64,000 nucleotides of DNA from an uncultured Allobosea sp. (GTDB lineage: Bacteria; Pseudomonadota; Alphaproteobacteria; Rhizobiales; Beijerinckiaceae): the NCBI RefSeq assembly GCF_945956895.1, contig NZ_CAMFJF010000001.1, forward strand, positions 1 to 64,000. Reading direction: 5' to 3'. The first letter of the stretch is position 1. Each line of letters begins with the position of its first letter. The notes under the pieces were generated by a model. It saw only the letters and a program-made list of their open reading frames with translations. It was not told the origin of the DNA and made no database searches. Both the position numbers and the translations under genes were made by a program. Shown piece by piece: positions 30,939-38,836 of the stretch.

Positions 30939-32008
30939 GCGGCCGCCCGTCCCGCAAGGCCGAACCGGTCAAAGGACTGGTCGGTCCGAAGGCGGAGAAG
31001 ACGGTTTCGCTCGCGCTGCAGGGCGGAGGCGCGCATGGCGCCTTCACCTGGGGCGTGCTCGACGCCATCCTGGAAGACGGGCGCCTCGGCATCGAGGCGC
31101 TGACGGGCACCAGTGCCGGCGCGATGAACGCCGTCGTGCTGGCCGAGGGCTGGATCGATGGCGGCATCGATGGCGCGCGCGCCAAGCTCGAAGCCTTCTG
31201 GCGGGCGATCAGCGTCGACGGGAAATATGGCGGCTCGGAGCGTTCGCTGCTCGACACCATGCTTGGCGCCTGGGGCAACAATAACGGCACGCCGCCCGGC
31301 ATGCTGTTCTTCGAGATGTTCGCGAAGGTGGCGAGCCCCTATGACGTCAATCCGCTCAACATCAACCCGCTACGCGGGGTTGTCGCCGATCTCATCGATT
31401 TCGAGAAGGTCAGGGCCTGCGATGTGGTGAAGCTGTTCATCGCGGCGACCAATGTCCGCACCGGCAAGATCGCCGTGTTCGAGCGCAAGGACCTGACCGC
31501 CGACCACGTCATGGCCTCGGCCTGCCTGCCGATGGTGTTCCAGGCGGTGGAGATCGACGGCGAGGCCTATTGGGATGGCGGCTATATGGGCAACCCGGCC
31601 CTGTATCCGTTGTTCTACCAGGCGCATTGCGACGACATTCTGCTCGTCCAGATCAATCCGATCCAGCGGCGGGAACTGCCGACCAAGGCGCGCGAGATCC
31701 AGGATCGGCTGAACGAGATCACCTTCAACGCCTCGCTGCTGCGCGAGCTCCGCGCGATCGATTTCGTCAATCGCCTCGTCGATTCCGGCAAGCTGCCGCG
31801 CGAGGAGTACAAGCGCGTGCTGATGCATCGGATCGACGGCGGCCCGCCGCTGGCGGAGCTCGCTTCGTCGTCGCGCATGAATGCGGAATGGTCGTTCCTG
31901 CTCAAGCTGCGCGACATGGGCCGCAACGCCGGGCGGCGCTGGCTGAAGCGCAACTACGAGGCGATCGGCAAGACCGGCACGCTCGACCTCAGGGACGCGA
32001 TCGGCTGA
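30935..32008 (+). CDS. patatin-like phospholipase coupled to bdhA
   Basis: 357 residues, GTG 30935 overlapping the bdhA stop. Patatin domain at about 25-230: oxyanion loop QGGGAHGAF at 29-37, nucleophile S60 in GTSAG, and catalytic D214 in WDGGYMGN. All three elements are intact. No signal peptide, so it is cytoplasmic or granule/membrane-surface bound. The C-terminal 130 residues are basic and helical. The pairing with bdhA suggests a role in storage-polyester or lipid turnover; a phospholipid or PHB esterase activity is inference. Confidence 0.85.
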   Translation: MSGRPSRKAEPVKGLVGPKAEKTVSLALQGGGAHGAFTWGVLDAILEDGRLGIEALTGTSAGAMNAVVLAEGWIDGGIDGARAKLEAFWRAISVDGKYGGSERSLLDTMLGAWGNNNGTPPGMLFFEMFAKVASPYDVNPLNINPLRGVVADLIDFEKVRACDVVKLFIAATNVRTGKIAVFERKDLTADHVMASACLPMVFQAVEIDGEAYWDGGYMGNPALYPLFYQAHCDDILLVQINPIQRRELPTKAREIQDRLNEITFNASLLRELRAIDFVNRLVDSGKLPREEYKRVLMHRIDGGPPLAELASSSRMNAEWSFLLKLRDMGRNAGRRWLKRNYEAIGKTGTLDLRDAIG

Positions 32009-32044
32009 GCGGCTGCCGGCCTGCCAATCTTGCACCGAGCCTCT

Positions 32045-32136
32045 CCGTCATCCCGGGCTTGACCCGGGATCCATCGAAGGGCGCTGCGCTCTACGATGGA
32101 TCCCGGATCTCCGCTGCGCTCCGCCCGGGATGACGG
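32045..32136. repeat. palindromic repeat PR6 (CCCGGG arms)
   Basis: CCGTCATCCCGGG ... CCCGGGATGACGG, inner arms GGGATCCATCG / CGATGGATCCC style. Between two co-oriented genes. The remainder to 32288 holds no gene. Confidence 0.88.
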
Positions 32137-32288
32137 CGCGCTTTGGGAAAAGGCGGTGCAAGGGACCCTGACGCCGCCGGTATCCTTCACGTTCCGGCGT
32201 CGCAGTTGTTCCGGCAGCGCTCTTGCGCGGGCCGCGGACGTGATGTCATTCAGCGGGTCCGAAACGTTTCCAAGAAGACGGGGATTTC

Positions 32289-32705
32289 ATGAGCAAGCTG
32301 ATCGTCACCGCCGGGCCGTTCAAGTTCGACGCCAAGTTCGAGTTGGAAGCCGCGCCGAAGACCTGCGCCGCCTTCAAGAAGCAGATGCCGTTCATCAGCA
32401 AGATGGTGCATGTGCGCTGGAGCGGCGAGGGCGTCTGGATGCCGCTAGGCGATCTCGATTTCGGCGTCGGCTACGAGAACAACACCGCCTATCCGGCTCC
32501 CGGCCACATCATCCTGTATCCGGGCGGCGTCAGCGAGACCGAGATCCTGCTCGCCTATGGCGGCGTGCAGTTTGCCAGCAAGGCCGGCGTGCTCTCCGGC
32601 AACCACTTCATCACCCTGACCTCGGGGCTGGAGAACCTCTACACGCTCGGCCGCAAGACGCTCTACGAAGGCGTTCAGGACGTGCGCTTCGACCTCGTCG
32701 ACTGA
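32289..32705 (+). CDS. DUF3830 family protein
   Basis: 138 residues of the DUF3830 family (cyclophilin-like fold predicted for the family; no enzymatic role established). Recognisable by FKFDAKFELEAAPKTCAAF, VHVRWSGEGVWMPLG and APGHIILYPGGVSETEILL. No signal peptide. DUF3830 genes are often beside transporters or amidohydrolases; here it stands between a repeat and a convergent antiporter gene, without such a partner. A good terminator follows. Confidence 0.75.
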   Translation: MSKLIVTAGPFKFDAKFELEAAPKTCAAFKKQMPFISKMVHVRWSGEGVWMPLGDLDFGVGYENNTAYPAPGHIILYPGGVSETEILLAYGGVQFASKAGVLSGNHFITLTSGLENLYTLGRKTLYEGVQDVRFDLVD

Positions 32706-32728
32706 ACTCGAACAGCGCTTGAATGCGG

Positions 32729-32759
32729 AAAGGGCGGGGCGCCTTGCGTCCCGCCCTTT
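32729..32759. terminator. bidirectional terminator between DUF3830 and antiporter genes
   Basis: AAAGGGCGGG (32729-32738) pairs perfectly with CCCGCCCTTT (32750-32759). With A-run on one side and T-run on the other it can stop transcription from both convergent genes. Confidence 0.8.
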
Positions 32760-32761
32760 GC

Positions 32762-34621
32762 TTATGCTGCAGCCGGAGGATCGGCCGGCGGGTCTTCCGC
32801 CGGCTTGGCCGCTGGTGGCCTGGGAGCCGACAACTCAGCAATGCTCTCGGGCTTCGCCGGCTTGGCGGGAGCGGCAGGCTCGACCGGTGCGGTGCCGCTG
32901 AGGTTCTGGCAGAGCGAAAGCATGGCGCGGGCGATCTCGGCCTCGCCCATGATCGTCAGCGTCGCCCCGCATTTGGTGAGATGCGCGACTTCGGCATCGG
33001 AATGCGCGCGGGCGACGATCGGCAAGGCCGGGTTCTCGGCGCGGGCCTGTTCGCAGACCTGGCCGGCCTCGAAGCTGCCGGGAATGGCGACAAAGAGGCG
33101 CACCGCCCGGCCGACCGCGGCGGCGGAGAGCACCTCGGGGTCGGCGGCGTTGCCGACGAGGAGCTCGGCGCCGTCGCGCTTTGCCGTCTCGACCGCGTCG
33201 GGATTGTCCTCGATGACCAGGAGCTTGGCGCCTTGAGAGAGCAGGCCGGCGCCGAGCAGGCTGCCGACGCGGCCATAGCCGACGACGACGATGTGATCGG
33301 CAAGGCTGGTCGGGGTGATGTCGCGTTCCGGCGTAGGCTCCGGCTGCGGCTCGGGCGCGGCAGCCTCTGGTTCGCCGGCTTCGGAAGCTGCCGCCGGTTT
33401 CGGCTTGGCGGCCGGGGCTTCCGGCGCCAGGCGCTCGGCCAGGGCGAAGATTACGGGGTTGAGCAGGATCGACAGGATCGCGCCGGCGAGGATCAGGTCG
33501 CGCCCCTGCGCCGGCAGGATGCCCAAAGCTGTGCCGAGGCCGGCAAGGATGAAGGAGAACTCGCCGATCTGGGCGAGCGAGGCCGAGATCGTCAGGGCCG
33601 CGGTCTGCGAGCGGCCGAAGGCACGCATGATCAACCAGGCCGCGACGGATTTGCCGATCAGGATGATGGCGAGCGTGCCGATCAGCGGGCCCGGCGCGCG
33701 CAGGAGGATGCCGGGGTCGAACAGCATGCCGACCGAGACGAAGAACAGCACCGCGAAGGCGTCGCGCAGCGGCAGCGTCTCTTCGGCTGCGCGCTGCGAG
33801 AGCGGCGATTCCGACAGGATCATGCCGGCGAAGAAGGCGCCGAGCGCGAAGGAGACGCCGAACAGGGTCGCCGCCGCATAGGCGACGCCGAGCGCGACAG
33901 CGAGAACCGCCAGCCGGAACAGCTCCCGCGAGCCGGTATGAGCGACCCAGTGCAGCACCCAGGGGATGACGCGCCGGCCGATCAGCAGCATGAAGGCGAG
34001 GAAGCCGATGAGCTTGGCGAAGGTCAGGCCAAGGACACCCCAGACGCCGAGGTCGAAGCGGGTGGCGAGCGGCGCGCTGCCGCCGGAGGGCGTGCCGTTG
34101 ATGATCTCGGCCAGAACCGGCAGCAGCACCAGCGCCAGAACCATCGCGATGTCCTCGACGATCAGCCAGCCGACTGCGATGCGGCCGCGCTCGGTCTGGA
34201 CCAGCCGCCGCTCCTGCAGCGAACGCAGCAACACGACGGTCGAAGCGGTGGAGAGCGCCAGGCCGAAGACCACGCCTGAAAACCAGCTCCAGCCGAGCAG
34301 CCTGCCGAGTCCGAGGCCGAGCAGCGTGGCGATGCCGATCTGAACGATGGCGCCGGGCACGGCGATCGCCCGCACCGAGAGCAGGTCCTTCAGGGAGAAA
34401 TGCAGGCCGACGCCGAACATCAGCAGGATGACGCCGATCTCTGCCAGCTCGTTGGCGAGGTTCTGGTCGCCGACGAAGCCCGGCGTGAACGGGCCAGCGG
34501 CGACGCCGGCGAGAAGGTAGCCGACGAGGGGGGAGATCCGCAGCTTTTGGGCGAGAGCCCCGAAGACGAAAGCCAGGCCTAGGCCCGCGACGATAATGGC
34601 GATCAGCGGGCCGTGATGCAT
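32762..34621 (-). CDS. Kef-type cation:proton antiporter with TrkA-N domain (YbaL-like)
   Basis: 619 residues, CPA2 family. About 12-13 membrane helices in residues 1-385 (starting MHHGPLIAIIVAGLGLAFVFGA), then a charged linker rich in proline and glutamate, and a cytoplasmic TrkA-N Rossmann domain with IVVVGYGRVGSLLGAGL that binds nucleotide. The last 45 residues are an alanine/proline-rich tail. Closest in layout to YbaL/KefC monovalent cation efflux proteins. Upstream on the same strand is the PHA-system gene, 150 bases away. Exact ion unknown; K+ or Na+ against H+ is expected. Confidence 0.88.
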   Translation of the reverse strand: MHHGPLIAIIVAGLGLAFVFGALAQKLRISPLVGYLLAGVAAGPFTPGFVGDQNLANELAEIGVILLMFGVGLHFSLKDLLSVRAIAVPGAIVQIGIATLLGLGLGRLLGWSWFSGVVFGLALSTASTVVLLRSLQERRLVQTERGRIAVGWLIVEDIAMVLALVLLPVLAEIINGTPSGGSAPLATRFDLGVWGVLGLTFAKLIGFLAFMLLIGRRVIPWVLHWVAHTGSRELFRLAVLAVALGVAYAAATLFGVSFALGAFFAGMILSESPLSQRAAEETLPLRDAFAVLFFVSVGMLFDPGILLRAPGPLIGTLAIILIGKSVAAWLIMRAFGRSQTAALTISASLAQIGEFSFILAGLGTALGILPAQGRDLILAGAILSILLNPVIFALAERLAPEAPAAKPKPAAASEAGEPEAAAPEPQPEPTPERDITPTSLADHIVVVGYGRVGSLLGAGLLSQGAKLLVIEDNPDAVETAKRDGAELLVGNAADPEVLSAAAVGRAVRLFVAIPGSFEAGQVCEQARAENPALPIVARAHSDAEVAHLTKCGATLTIMGEAEIARAMLSLCQNLSGTAPVEPAAPAKPAKPESIAELSAPRPPAAKPAEDPPADPPAAA

Positions 34622-34771
34622 GGGTCTCCCGAATCCGAAAGGTCAAGAAATCAAGATTGTTTGAACGATCCGAGCATGGGGTTTCGGGATGGTGATTTCA
34701 ACCGAAAGGCGTACGACTTTTCAGGCTTTGGTGCCGAAAATTCCGGCCGCCGGGAATGGCGGACGATACGG

Positions 34772-35092
34772 TCAGGCCTTCGGCTTCTCGAGCAGGATCT
34801 GGCCCTGTTTCTCGACGCCGATCTTGAGCTTCTCGGCGAAGACCGCGAGCATCCAGGGCAAGGTCACCTCGACGCGGATCAGCCGCTCCTCGACTTCGAC
34901 GCGGCCATGGACGGTGTGGCCGAGCGCACCGACGCCGAAATGCAGGGCGTCGCCCTCCCAGCGCTCCTCGACCAATTGCATCCTGACCATGCCGAGCCGG
35001 TCGCGGATCTTGTCGACGCCGCCGCGCAGGCGCGCGAGCGCGGCGTCCCGGCCGAGGTCATGCGAGATGGTGATGGAAACGGGTTTGCCCAT
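34772..35092 (-). CDS. polyhydroxyalkanoic acid system family protein
   Basis: 106 residues, matching my recognition of the small PHA-system / PHA_gran_rgn family (begins VSITISHDLGRDAALARLRGG, contains HFGVGALGHTVHGRVEV and ends AVFAEKLKIGVEKQGQILL). Members are found near phasin or PHA genes and are thought to associate with or regulate storage granules; the biochemistry is not established. bdhA and the patatin gene are about 4 kb away. No membrane segment or signal peptide. Confidence 0.72.
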   Translation of the reverse strand: MGKPVSITISHDLGRDAALARLRGGVDKIRDRLGMVRMQLVEERWEGDALHFGVGALGHTVHGRVEVEERLIRVEVTLPWMLAVFAEKLKIGVEKQGQILLEKPKA

Positions 35093-35228
35093 GTCAGCTC
35101 ATCGGAACGGGAAGGGGGCCGCTATATGGCCATGAGGCAGGCGCTTTTCCAGCGCTGCCGGACAGTGGAACCTGGCAAGAGTTATCTGCTAACCGGGGCG
35201 GGCGCGAGATCGAAGTCCGGAAGGGTCC

Positions 35229-35609
35229 GTGTTGCTGGAACGAATGAAGCAATGGGCACGCCTGCTCAAGCGGGACGCGCTCGCTCTGTGGATCGCGGCT
35301 CGCGACAGCCGGACGCCGTGGCATGCGAAGCTCGCGGCGGGCGCGGTCGCGGCCTATGCCCTCAGCCCGATCGATCTCATTCCGGATTTCATCCCGATCC
35401 TCGGTTATCTCGACGACCTGATCATCGTGCCGCTCGGCATCCTTCTGGTGGTCAAGCTCATCCCGGGACCGTTGATGGCCGAGTACCGCACCATCGCGGC
35501 AAATCAGGCGAAGCAGACGAGCTATGGCGGGATGATCGCGATCCTGGCGATCTGGATCGGGGGCGCAGTTGCGCTGCTCTGGTGGCTATGGCCGGGCGCA
35601 CTGTTCTGA
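35229..35609 (+). CDS. YkvA/DUF1232 membrane protein
   Basis: 126 residues. The DUF1232 core SPIDLIPDFIPILGYLDDLI sits at about 46-65 after a short amphipathic N-terminus, with hydrophobic stretches at about 65-80 and 105-122. Inner-membrane protein of unknown function. Start GTG 35229 has GGAAGG close upstream; ATG 35244 is an alternative. Followed by a terminator and convergent with a small gene. Confidence 0.8.
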   Translation: MLLERMKQWARLLKRDALALWIAARDSRTPWHAKLAAGAVAAYALSPIDLIPDFIPILGYLDDLIIVPLGILLVVKLIPGPLMAEYRTIAANQAKQTSYGGMIAILAIWIGGAVALLWWLWPGALF

Positions 35610-35628
35610 CTATCGATACCCGCGCATG

Positions 35629-35652
35629 GAAAAGCCCGCCGAACGGGCGGGC
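35629..35652 (-). terminator. terminator of the small gene at 35698-35907
   Basis: GCCCGCC (35634-35640) pairs with GGCGGGC (35646-35652); on the minus strand the stem is followed by TTTTCC. Lies in the gap between convergent genes. Confidence 0.7.
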
Positions 35653-35670
35653 CTGATTGTCCATCGCTTG

Positions 35671-35689
35671 AACCGGAAACTCCGGTTTT
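35671..35689 (+). terminator. weak terminator of the DUF1232 gene
   Basis: AACCGGA (35671-35677) pairs with TCCGGTT (35681-35687) around AAC, followed by TTC on the plus strand. Short stem, so a weak call. Confidence 0.45.
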
Positions 35690-35697
35690 CGTCCGCT

Positions 35698-35907
35698 TCA
35701 GTCACGTTCGTTCAGACGCTTCTGGCCGGACTGGGTGACCCGCCAGATGGTGCCGTCCGACTCGACGAGACCGCGATCCTTCAGGGAATGCAACATCGTT
35801 TCGTCGAAGATGAAGTGGCGGGTTTCCTCCTCGATGCTCTCGAGCGCGATCCATTCGGGATCGGAGAGAACGAACGGGTGAGCGATCTGGAGGTGCTGAA
35901 CATGCAT
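35698..35907 (-). CDS. small conserved-looking hypothetical protein
   Basis: 69 residues, taking the ATG at 35907 because AAGGAG lies 6 bases before it (an open frame extends 17 codons further but lacks a ribosome site). Sequence begins MHVQHLQIAHPFVLSD; the C-terminal half (MLHSLKDRGLVESDG, then TIWRVTQSGQKRL) looks like a single winged-helix or DNA-binding-like unit. No membrane segment. Followed by a good terminator. Function unknown. Confidence 0.6.
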   Translation of the reverse strand: MHVQHLQIAHPFVLSDPEWIALESIEEETRHFIFDETMLHSLKDRGLVESDGTIWRVTQSGQKRLNERD

Positions 35908-36082
35908 GCGCGTCTCCTTCTCGTTGAATGCCCCTGTTCCCGAAGACGTCGCATCCAATCATGACGCGGTCATGGCCGAAGCCGCGAAGAATCGAGGCCC
36001 GGTTGTTTTGTCGCGGCGGGGAACTCGGCCGCGCCCGCTTCGTTCTCTGGCCATCACCCCCTTCAACAACGGAGAGACCGCC

Positions 36083-36745
36083 ATGGCGATCAGCAACAGC
36101 TTCCCGCCCGATGTTCCGAAGGCCGGCGATGGGGCCGATGAGGCGATGGGCGCCAGCGTGAGCAGCCTGCGCGGCAAGGCGGCGGAATTCGCCGGCAAGG
36201 CTCAGGAGACCATCAAGGAGCATTACGACCGGGCGAAGGAAGCCTGGGGCGAGGCCGAGCCGTTCGAGACCGTCCGCGGCGGCGGGGAGGCGGTGGCACG
36301 GACAGTCGAGCGCCATCCGCTCACGGTGCTCGGGCTCGGGGTGATCGGCGCCGGCCTCGTCGCCTGGGCGGCGCTGCGCAGCCGGCCGTCATCGGGCTGG
36401 GAACGCTACCAGCCGGATGACGGGCGCTGGCGCGGCTGGCTCCAGGATTACGGCTCCGAGGCAGCCGATGCCGGCAACCGGGCCCTGAAATCGGGCGCTG
36501 GCTGGTTGCGTTCGCAGCGCGATGTCGCTGACGATTATGCCGACCGCGCAAGCGACTATGCGGCGACGGCCCGCAGCTACGCCGACAGAGGCGGGCGCAT
36601 GCTGGCGAAGCGCGCCGAGCGCGAACCGGTGGCACTCGTCGTCGGGCTGGGGCTCGCGGCCTATGTGATCGGTTCGCTGTTGAGTTCGTCTTCGGCCAGC
36701 GTGCCGGCCGCGGCTCCGGCGCGCAAGCGGAGCGCCCGCCGCTGA
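36083..36745 (+). CDS. two-helix membrane protein (DUF883-like layout)
   Basis: 220 residues, ATG 36083 after GGAGAG. N-terminal 75 residues are polar and helix-forming (SLRGKAAEFAGKAQETIKEHYDRAKE), a membrane helix is at about 80-97 (LTVLGLGVIGAGLVAWAAL), then a helical middle with repeated DYADRASDYAATARSYADR-type pattern, and a second membrane helix near 184-200. The end is alanine/arginine-rich. Similar layout to ElaB/YgaM-type DUF883 proteins, but I do not claim membership. Possible envelope-stress or ribosome-hibernation-type role cannot be decided. Confidence 0.65.
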   Translation: MAISNSFPPDVPKAGDGADEAMGASVSSLRGKAAEFAGKAQETIKEHYDRAKEAWGEAEPFETVRGGGEAVARTVERHPLTVLGLGVIGAGLVAWAALRSRPSSGWERYQPDDGRWRGWLQDYGSEAADAGNRALKSGAGWLRSQRDVADDYADRASDYAATARSYADRGGRMLAKRAEREPVALVVGLGLAAYVIGSLLSSSSASVPAAAPARKRSARR

Positions 36746-36771
36746 CGCTTTCGGGCTTCAGCCCTTCAATG

Positions 36772-36803
36772 AAAAAGCCCTGCGGCGCGAAACGCCGCAG
36801 GGC
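36772..36803 (-). terminator. terminator of the lipoprotein gene at 36851-37153
   Basis: GCCCTGCGGCG (36777-36787) pairs with CGCCGCAGGGC (36793-36803); on the minus strand it is followed by TTTTTC. An 11-base perfect stem. Confidence 0.85.
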
Positions 36804-36850
36804 TCGAATATGTTGAAAGGGTGCCTTCCGAAGGGAAGGCGTCCGCTATC

Positions 36851-37153
36851 TTACCACCAATAGCCGCCGCGACGACCGTACCAGCCACCGCGGTAATAGG
36901 AGCGGTTGTCAGCGGCGATGAGCGCGCCACCGACGACACCGGCGGCCACGCCGGCGGCGACAGCCGAGCCGGCTTCGTTCGAGGCGCGACGGTTCTCGAC
37001 ATAGTTGGCCGAGCGGCACTGCTGATAAGCGCGGGTGCCCGGGCGGAAGCCCTGGGACTCGCAGGTCACTTCGGCGTCGGCCATCGACTCCTGCGCGGTC
37101 TGGCAACCGGCGAGAAGAGCGGCCATGGCGCCAACAATCAGAATGCTACGCAT
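36851..37153 (-). CDS. small glycine-zipper lipoprotein
   Basis: 100 residues. Signal peptide with lipobox LLAGC (C17), so it is expected to be lipidated and held in the outer membrane or inner leaflet. A cysteine-containing mid part (EVTCESQGFRPGTRAYQQC) is followed by a glycine-zipper stretch SAVAAGVAAGVVGGALIAA and a Tyr/Gly/Arg-rich end (YYRGGWYGRRGGYWW). Resembles small YMGG-type surface lipoproteins common in rhizobia. Function unknown. It has its own promoter gap (37154-37408) and terminator. Confidence 0.75.
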   Translation of the reverse strand: MRSILIVGAMAALLAGCQTAQESMADAEVTCESQGFRPGTRAYQQCRSANYVENRRASNEAGSAVAAGVAAGVVGGALIAADNRSYYRGGWYGRRGGYWW

Positions 37154-37408
37154 ATTTTATCCTTTTCAGCCTCCCATTGGCCTGGAGGGAGTTAAGAGCA
37201 GCGACGTAGGAAGGTCAAGAATAACGCGGGCTTTGCGTTAAAGTTCGCAGCGTCAAATCGCGACAATTCCGCTGCAATCGTGACGATATCGCTGTTCCCC
37301 AGGGAGCGGCAGGAGCGTAGGAGCGGTTTTACGCGGGCTCAGGCTTGCATTTGCGCCAAAGCGGCGGAACATGGGCGGAGACCCGATCAGGACAGCCCGG
37401 ACGTGACG

Positions 37409-37717
37409 ATGCCCCGCTTTCTCATCCTCCTGCCCGCCCTGCTGCTCGGCGCCTGCGCCTATCACACCTCACGCAGCAGCATCGTCGTGGTGACCGACGC
37501 AAAGAGCGTTGTGGAGAATTGCACGAAGCTCGGCGAGATCGACGGGCAGGACAGCGTCCAGTCGATCATGACGATCGACAAGACGCGCGATTCGGTGATC
37601 ACGCGCCTGAAGATTCGCGCGGCAGAGATGGACGGAACCCATGTCTTCGCCACTGCCGCCGACATCAAGTGGAAGGGGCCCGATACCAAGGGTACCGTCT
37701 ACAAATGCAACCCTTGA
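37409..37717 (+). CDS. small putative lipoprotein
   Basis: 102 residues; ATG 37409 (an in-frame GTG lies two codons earlier). N-terminus MPRFLILLPALLLGAC is a lipoprotein signal with the lipobox cysteine at residue 16. The mature part (KSVVENCTKLGEIDGQDSVQS, then LKIRAAEMDGTHVFATAADI) resembles the small DUF4156-type lipoproteins, which fold around a conserved internal cysteine. Function unknown. Divergent from the lipoprotein gene at 36851. Confidence 0.68.
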   Translation: MPRFLILLPALLLGACAYHTSRSSIVVVTDAKSVVENCTKLGEIDGQDSVQSIMTIDKTRDSVITRLKIRAAEMDGTHVFATAADIKWKGPDTKGTVYKCNP

Positions 37718-37747
37718 GAGTTAGGCTACGCGACGACCAGAGTGGAT

Positions 37748-37842
37748 CGTCATCCCGGGCTTGACCCGGGATCCATCGCTGAGCGTCGAGCTTTATGCTG
37801 GCTTCCGGGTTTGCGCTGCTTTGCAGCTCGTCCGGAATGATG
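37748..37842. repeat. degenerate palindromic repeat PR7
   Basis: Intact left arm CGTCATCCCGGGCTTGACCCG, decayed right arm ending TCCGGAATGATGG. Located between convergent genes, just before the 3' end of iolB. Confidence 0.75.
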
Positions 37843-37881
37843 GCTGACTTTGCCGTGGTGCAGCTGACTGGCGAGGAGAGT

Positions 37882-38679
37882 TCAGCTCTTCAGCAGCCAT
37901 TCGTGCTCGGCGGCGTTGTGGAACTTCCAGGTCCGCTTCGGGCCGGCCATGACGTTGAGATAATAGAGATCGTAGCCGTGGCAGGTGGCGCAGGGATGAT
38001 AGCCCTTCGGCACCAGCACGACGTCGCCGTTCTCGATCGCCATGGCCTCGTCGAGGCTGCGATCGTCGGTGTAGACACGCTGGAAGCCAAAACCCTGCGG
38101 CGGGTTGAGACGGTGGTAGTAGGTCTCTTCCAGATGGGATTCGCGCGGCAGGTCGTCCCGGTCGTGCTTGTGCGGCGGATAGCTGGAGGTGTTGCCGGCG
38201 GGGGTGATGACCTCGACGACGAGCAACGAATCCGCCGGCTCGTTCTCAGGCAGGATATTGGTGACGTGGCGGGTGTTGGAACCCTTGCCGCGGATCTCCT
38301 GGCCGAGATCGTTCGGGCTGATGACGCGGATGGGCAGGCCGCCCTTGAGGCCGGGCGCCGTGCAGACGGCGAGTTCGAGATCGGTGGTGGCGGTGACCGA
38401 CCAGTCCGATCCTTCCGGGAGATAGACCGACCAGGGCTTGCCCTCGAAGGGGCTCATGCGCTGGCCCAGTTCGCCCAATTCCTTGCCGCCGGCGGCGGCC
38501 TTGCCCTTGCCGGTGACGAAGACCAGGCAGGCCTCGCGGTTGCCGGTCCTGGCGGAGACGGTCTCGCCCGGCTTCAGGCGATGCAGGTCGAAACCGACAT
38601 AGGTCCAGCCGGCGCTTTCCGGCGTGACATGGGTGACGTGGCCGTACGTGCCCTGCGGCTTGACCTTGAGATGGGACAT
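37882..38679 (-). CDS. iolB: 5-deoxy-glucuronate isomerase
   Basis: 265 residues, ATG 38679 with GAGGAG upstream. IolB converts 5-deoxy-glucuronate to 5-dehydro-2-deoxy-gluconate in inositol breakdown. Bicupin features: SYPPHKHDRDDLPRESHLEE holds the metal ligands (HKH...E), and EVVLVPKGYHP-like segment VVLVPKGYHPCATCHGYDLYY gives the last histidine, described by position near 225-245. Length is typical. Last gene of the iolC-D-E-B run. Confidence 0.93.
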   Translation of the reverse strand: MSHLKVKPQGTYGHVTHVTPESAGWTYVGFDLHRLKPGETVSARTGNREACLVFVTGKGKAAAGGKELGELGQRMSPFEGKPWSVYLPEGSDWSVTATTDLELAVCTAPGLKGGLPIRVISPNDLGQEIRGKGSNTRHVTNILPENEPADSLLVVEVITPAGNTSSYPPHKHDRDDLPRESHLEETYYHRLNPPQGFGFQRVYTDDRSLDEAMAIENGDVVLVPKGYHPCATCHGYDLYYLNVMAGPKRTWKFHNAAEHEWLLKS

Positions 38680-38710
38680 GGAATGCTCCTCGGGCCGGAA
38701 ATCAGCATAG

Positions 38711-38822
38711 CCCTCATCCTGAGGAGGCCCGGAGGGCCGTCTCAAAGGATGATCCAGGAGGCTCCGGAACCATCTGGAGCATCCTTCGAGACGCCGCCTT
38801 CGGCGGCTCCTCAGGATGAGGG
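38711..38822. repeat. palindromic repeat PR8 (CCTCATCCTGAGGAG type)
   Basis: CCCTCATCCTGAGGAG at the left end and CTCCTCAGGATGAGGG at the right end. Different end sequence from the other copies but the same two-arm plan. Lies between iolE and iolB. Confidence 0.85.
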
Positions 38823-38836
38823 CTTGTCAGTTAAAC

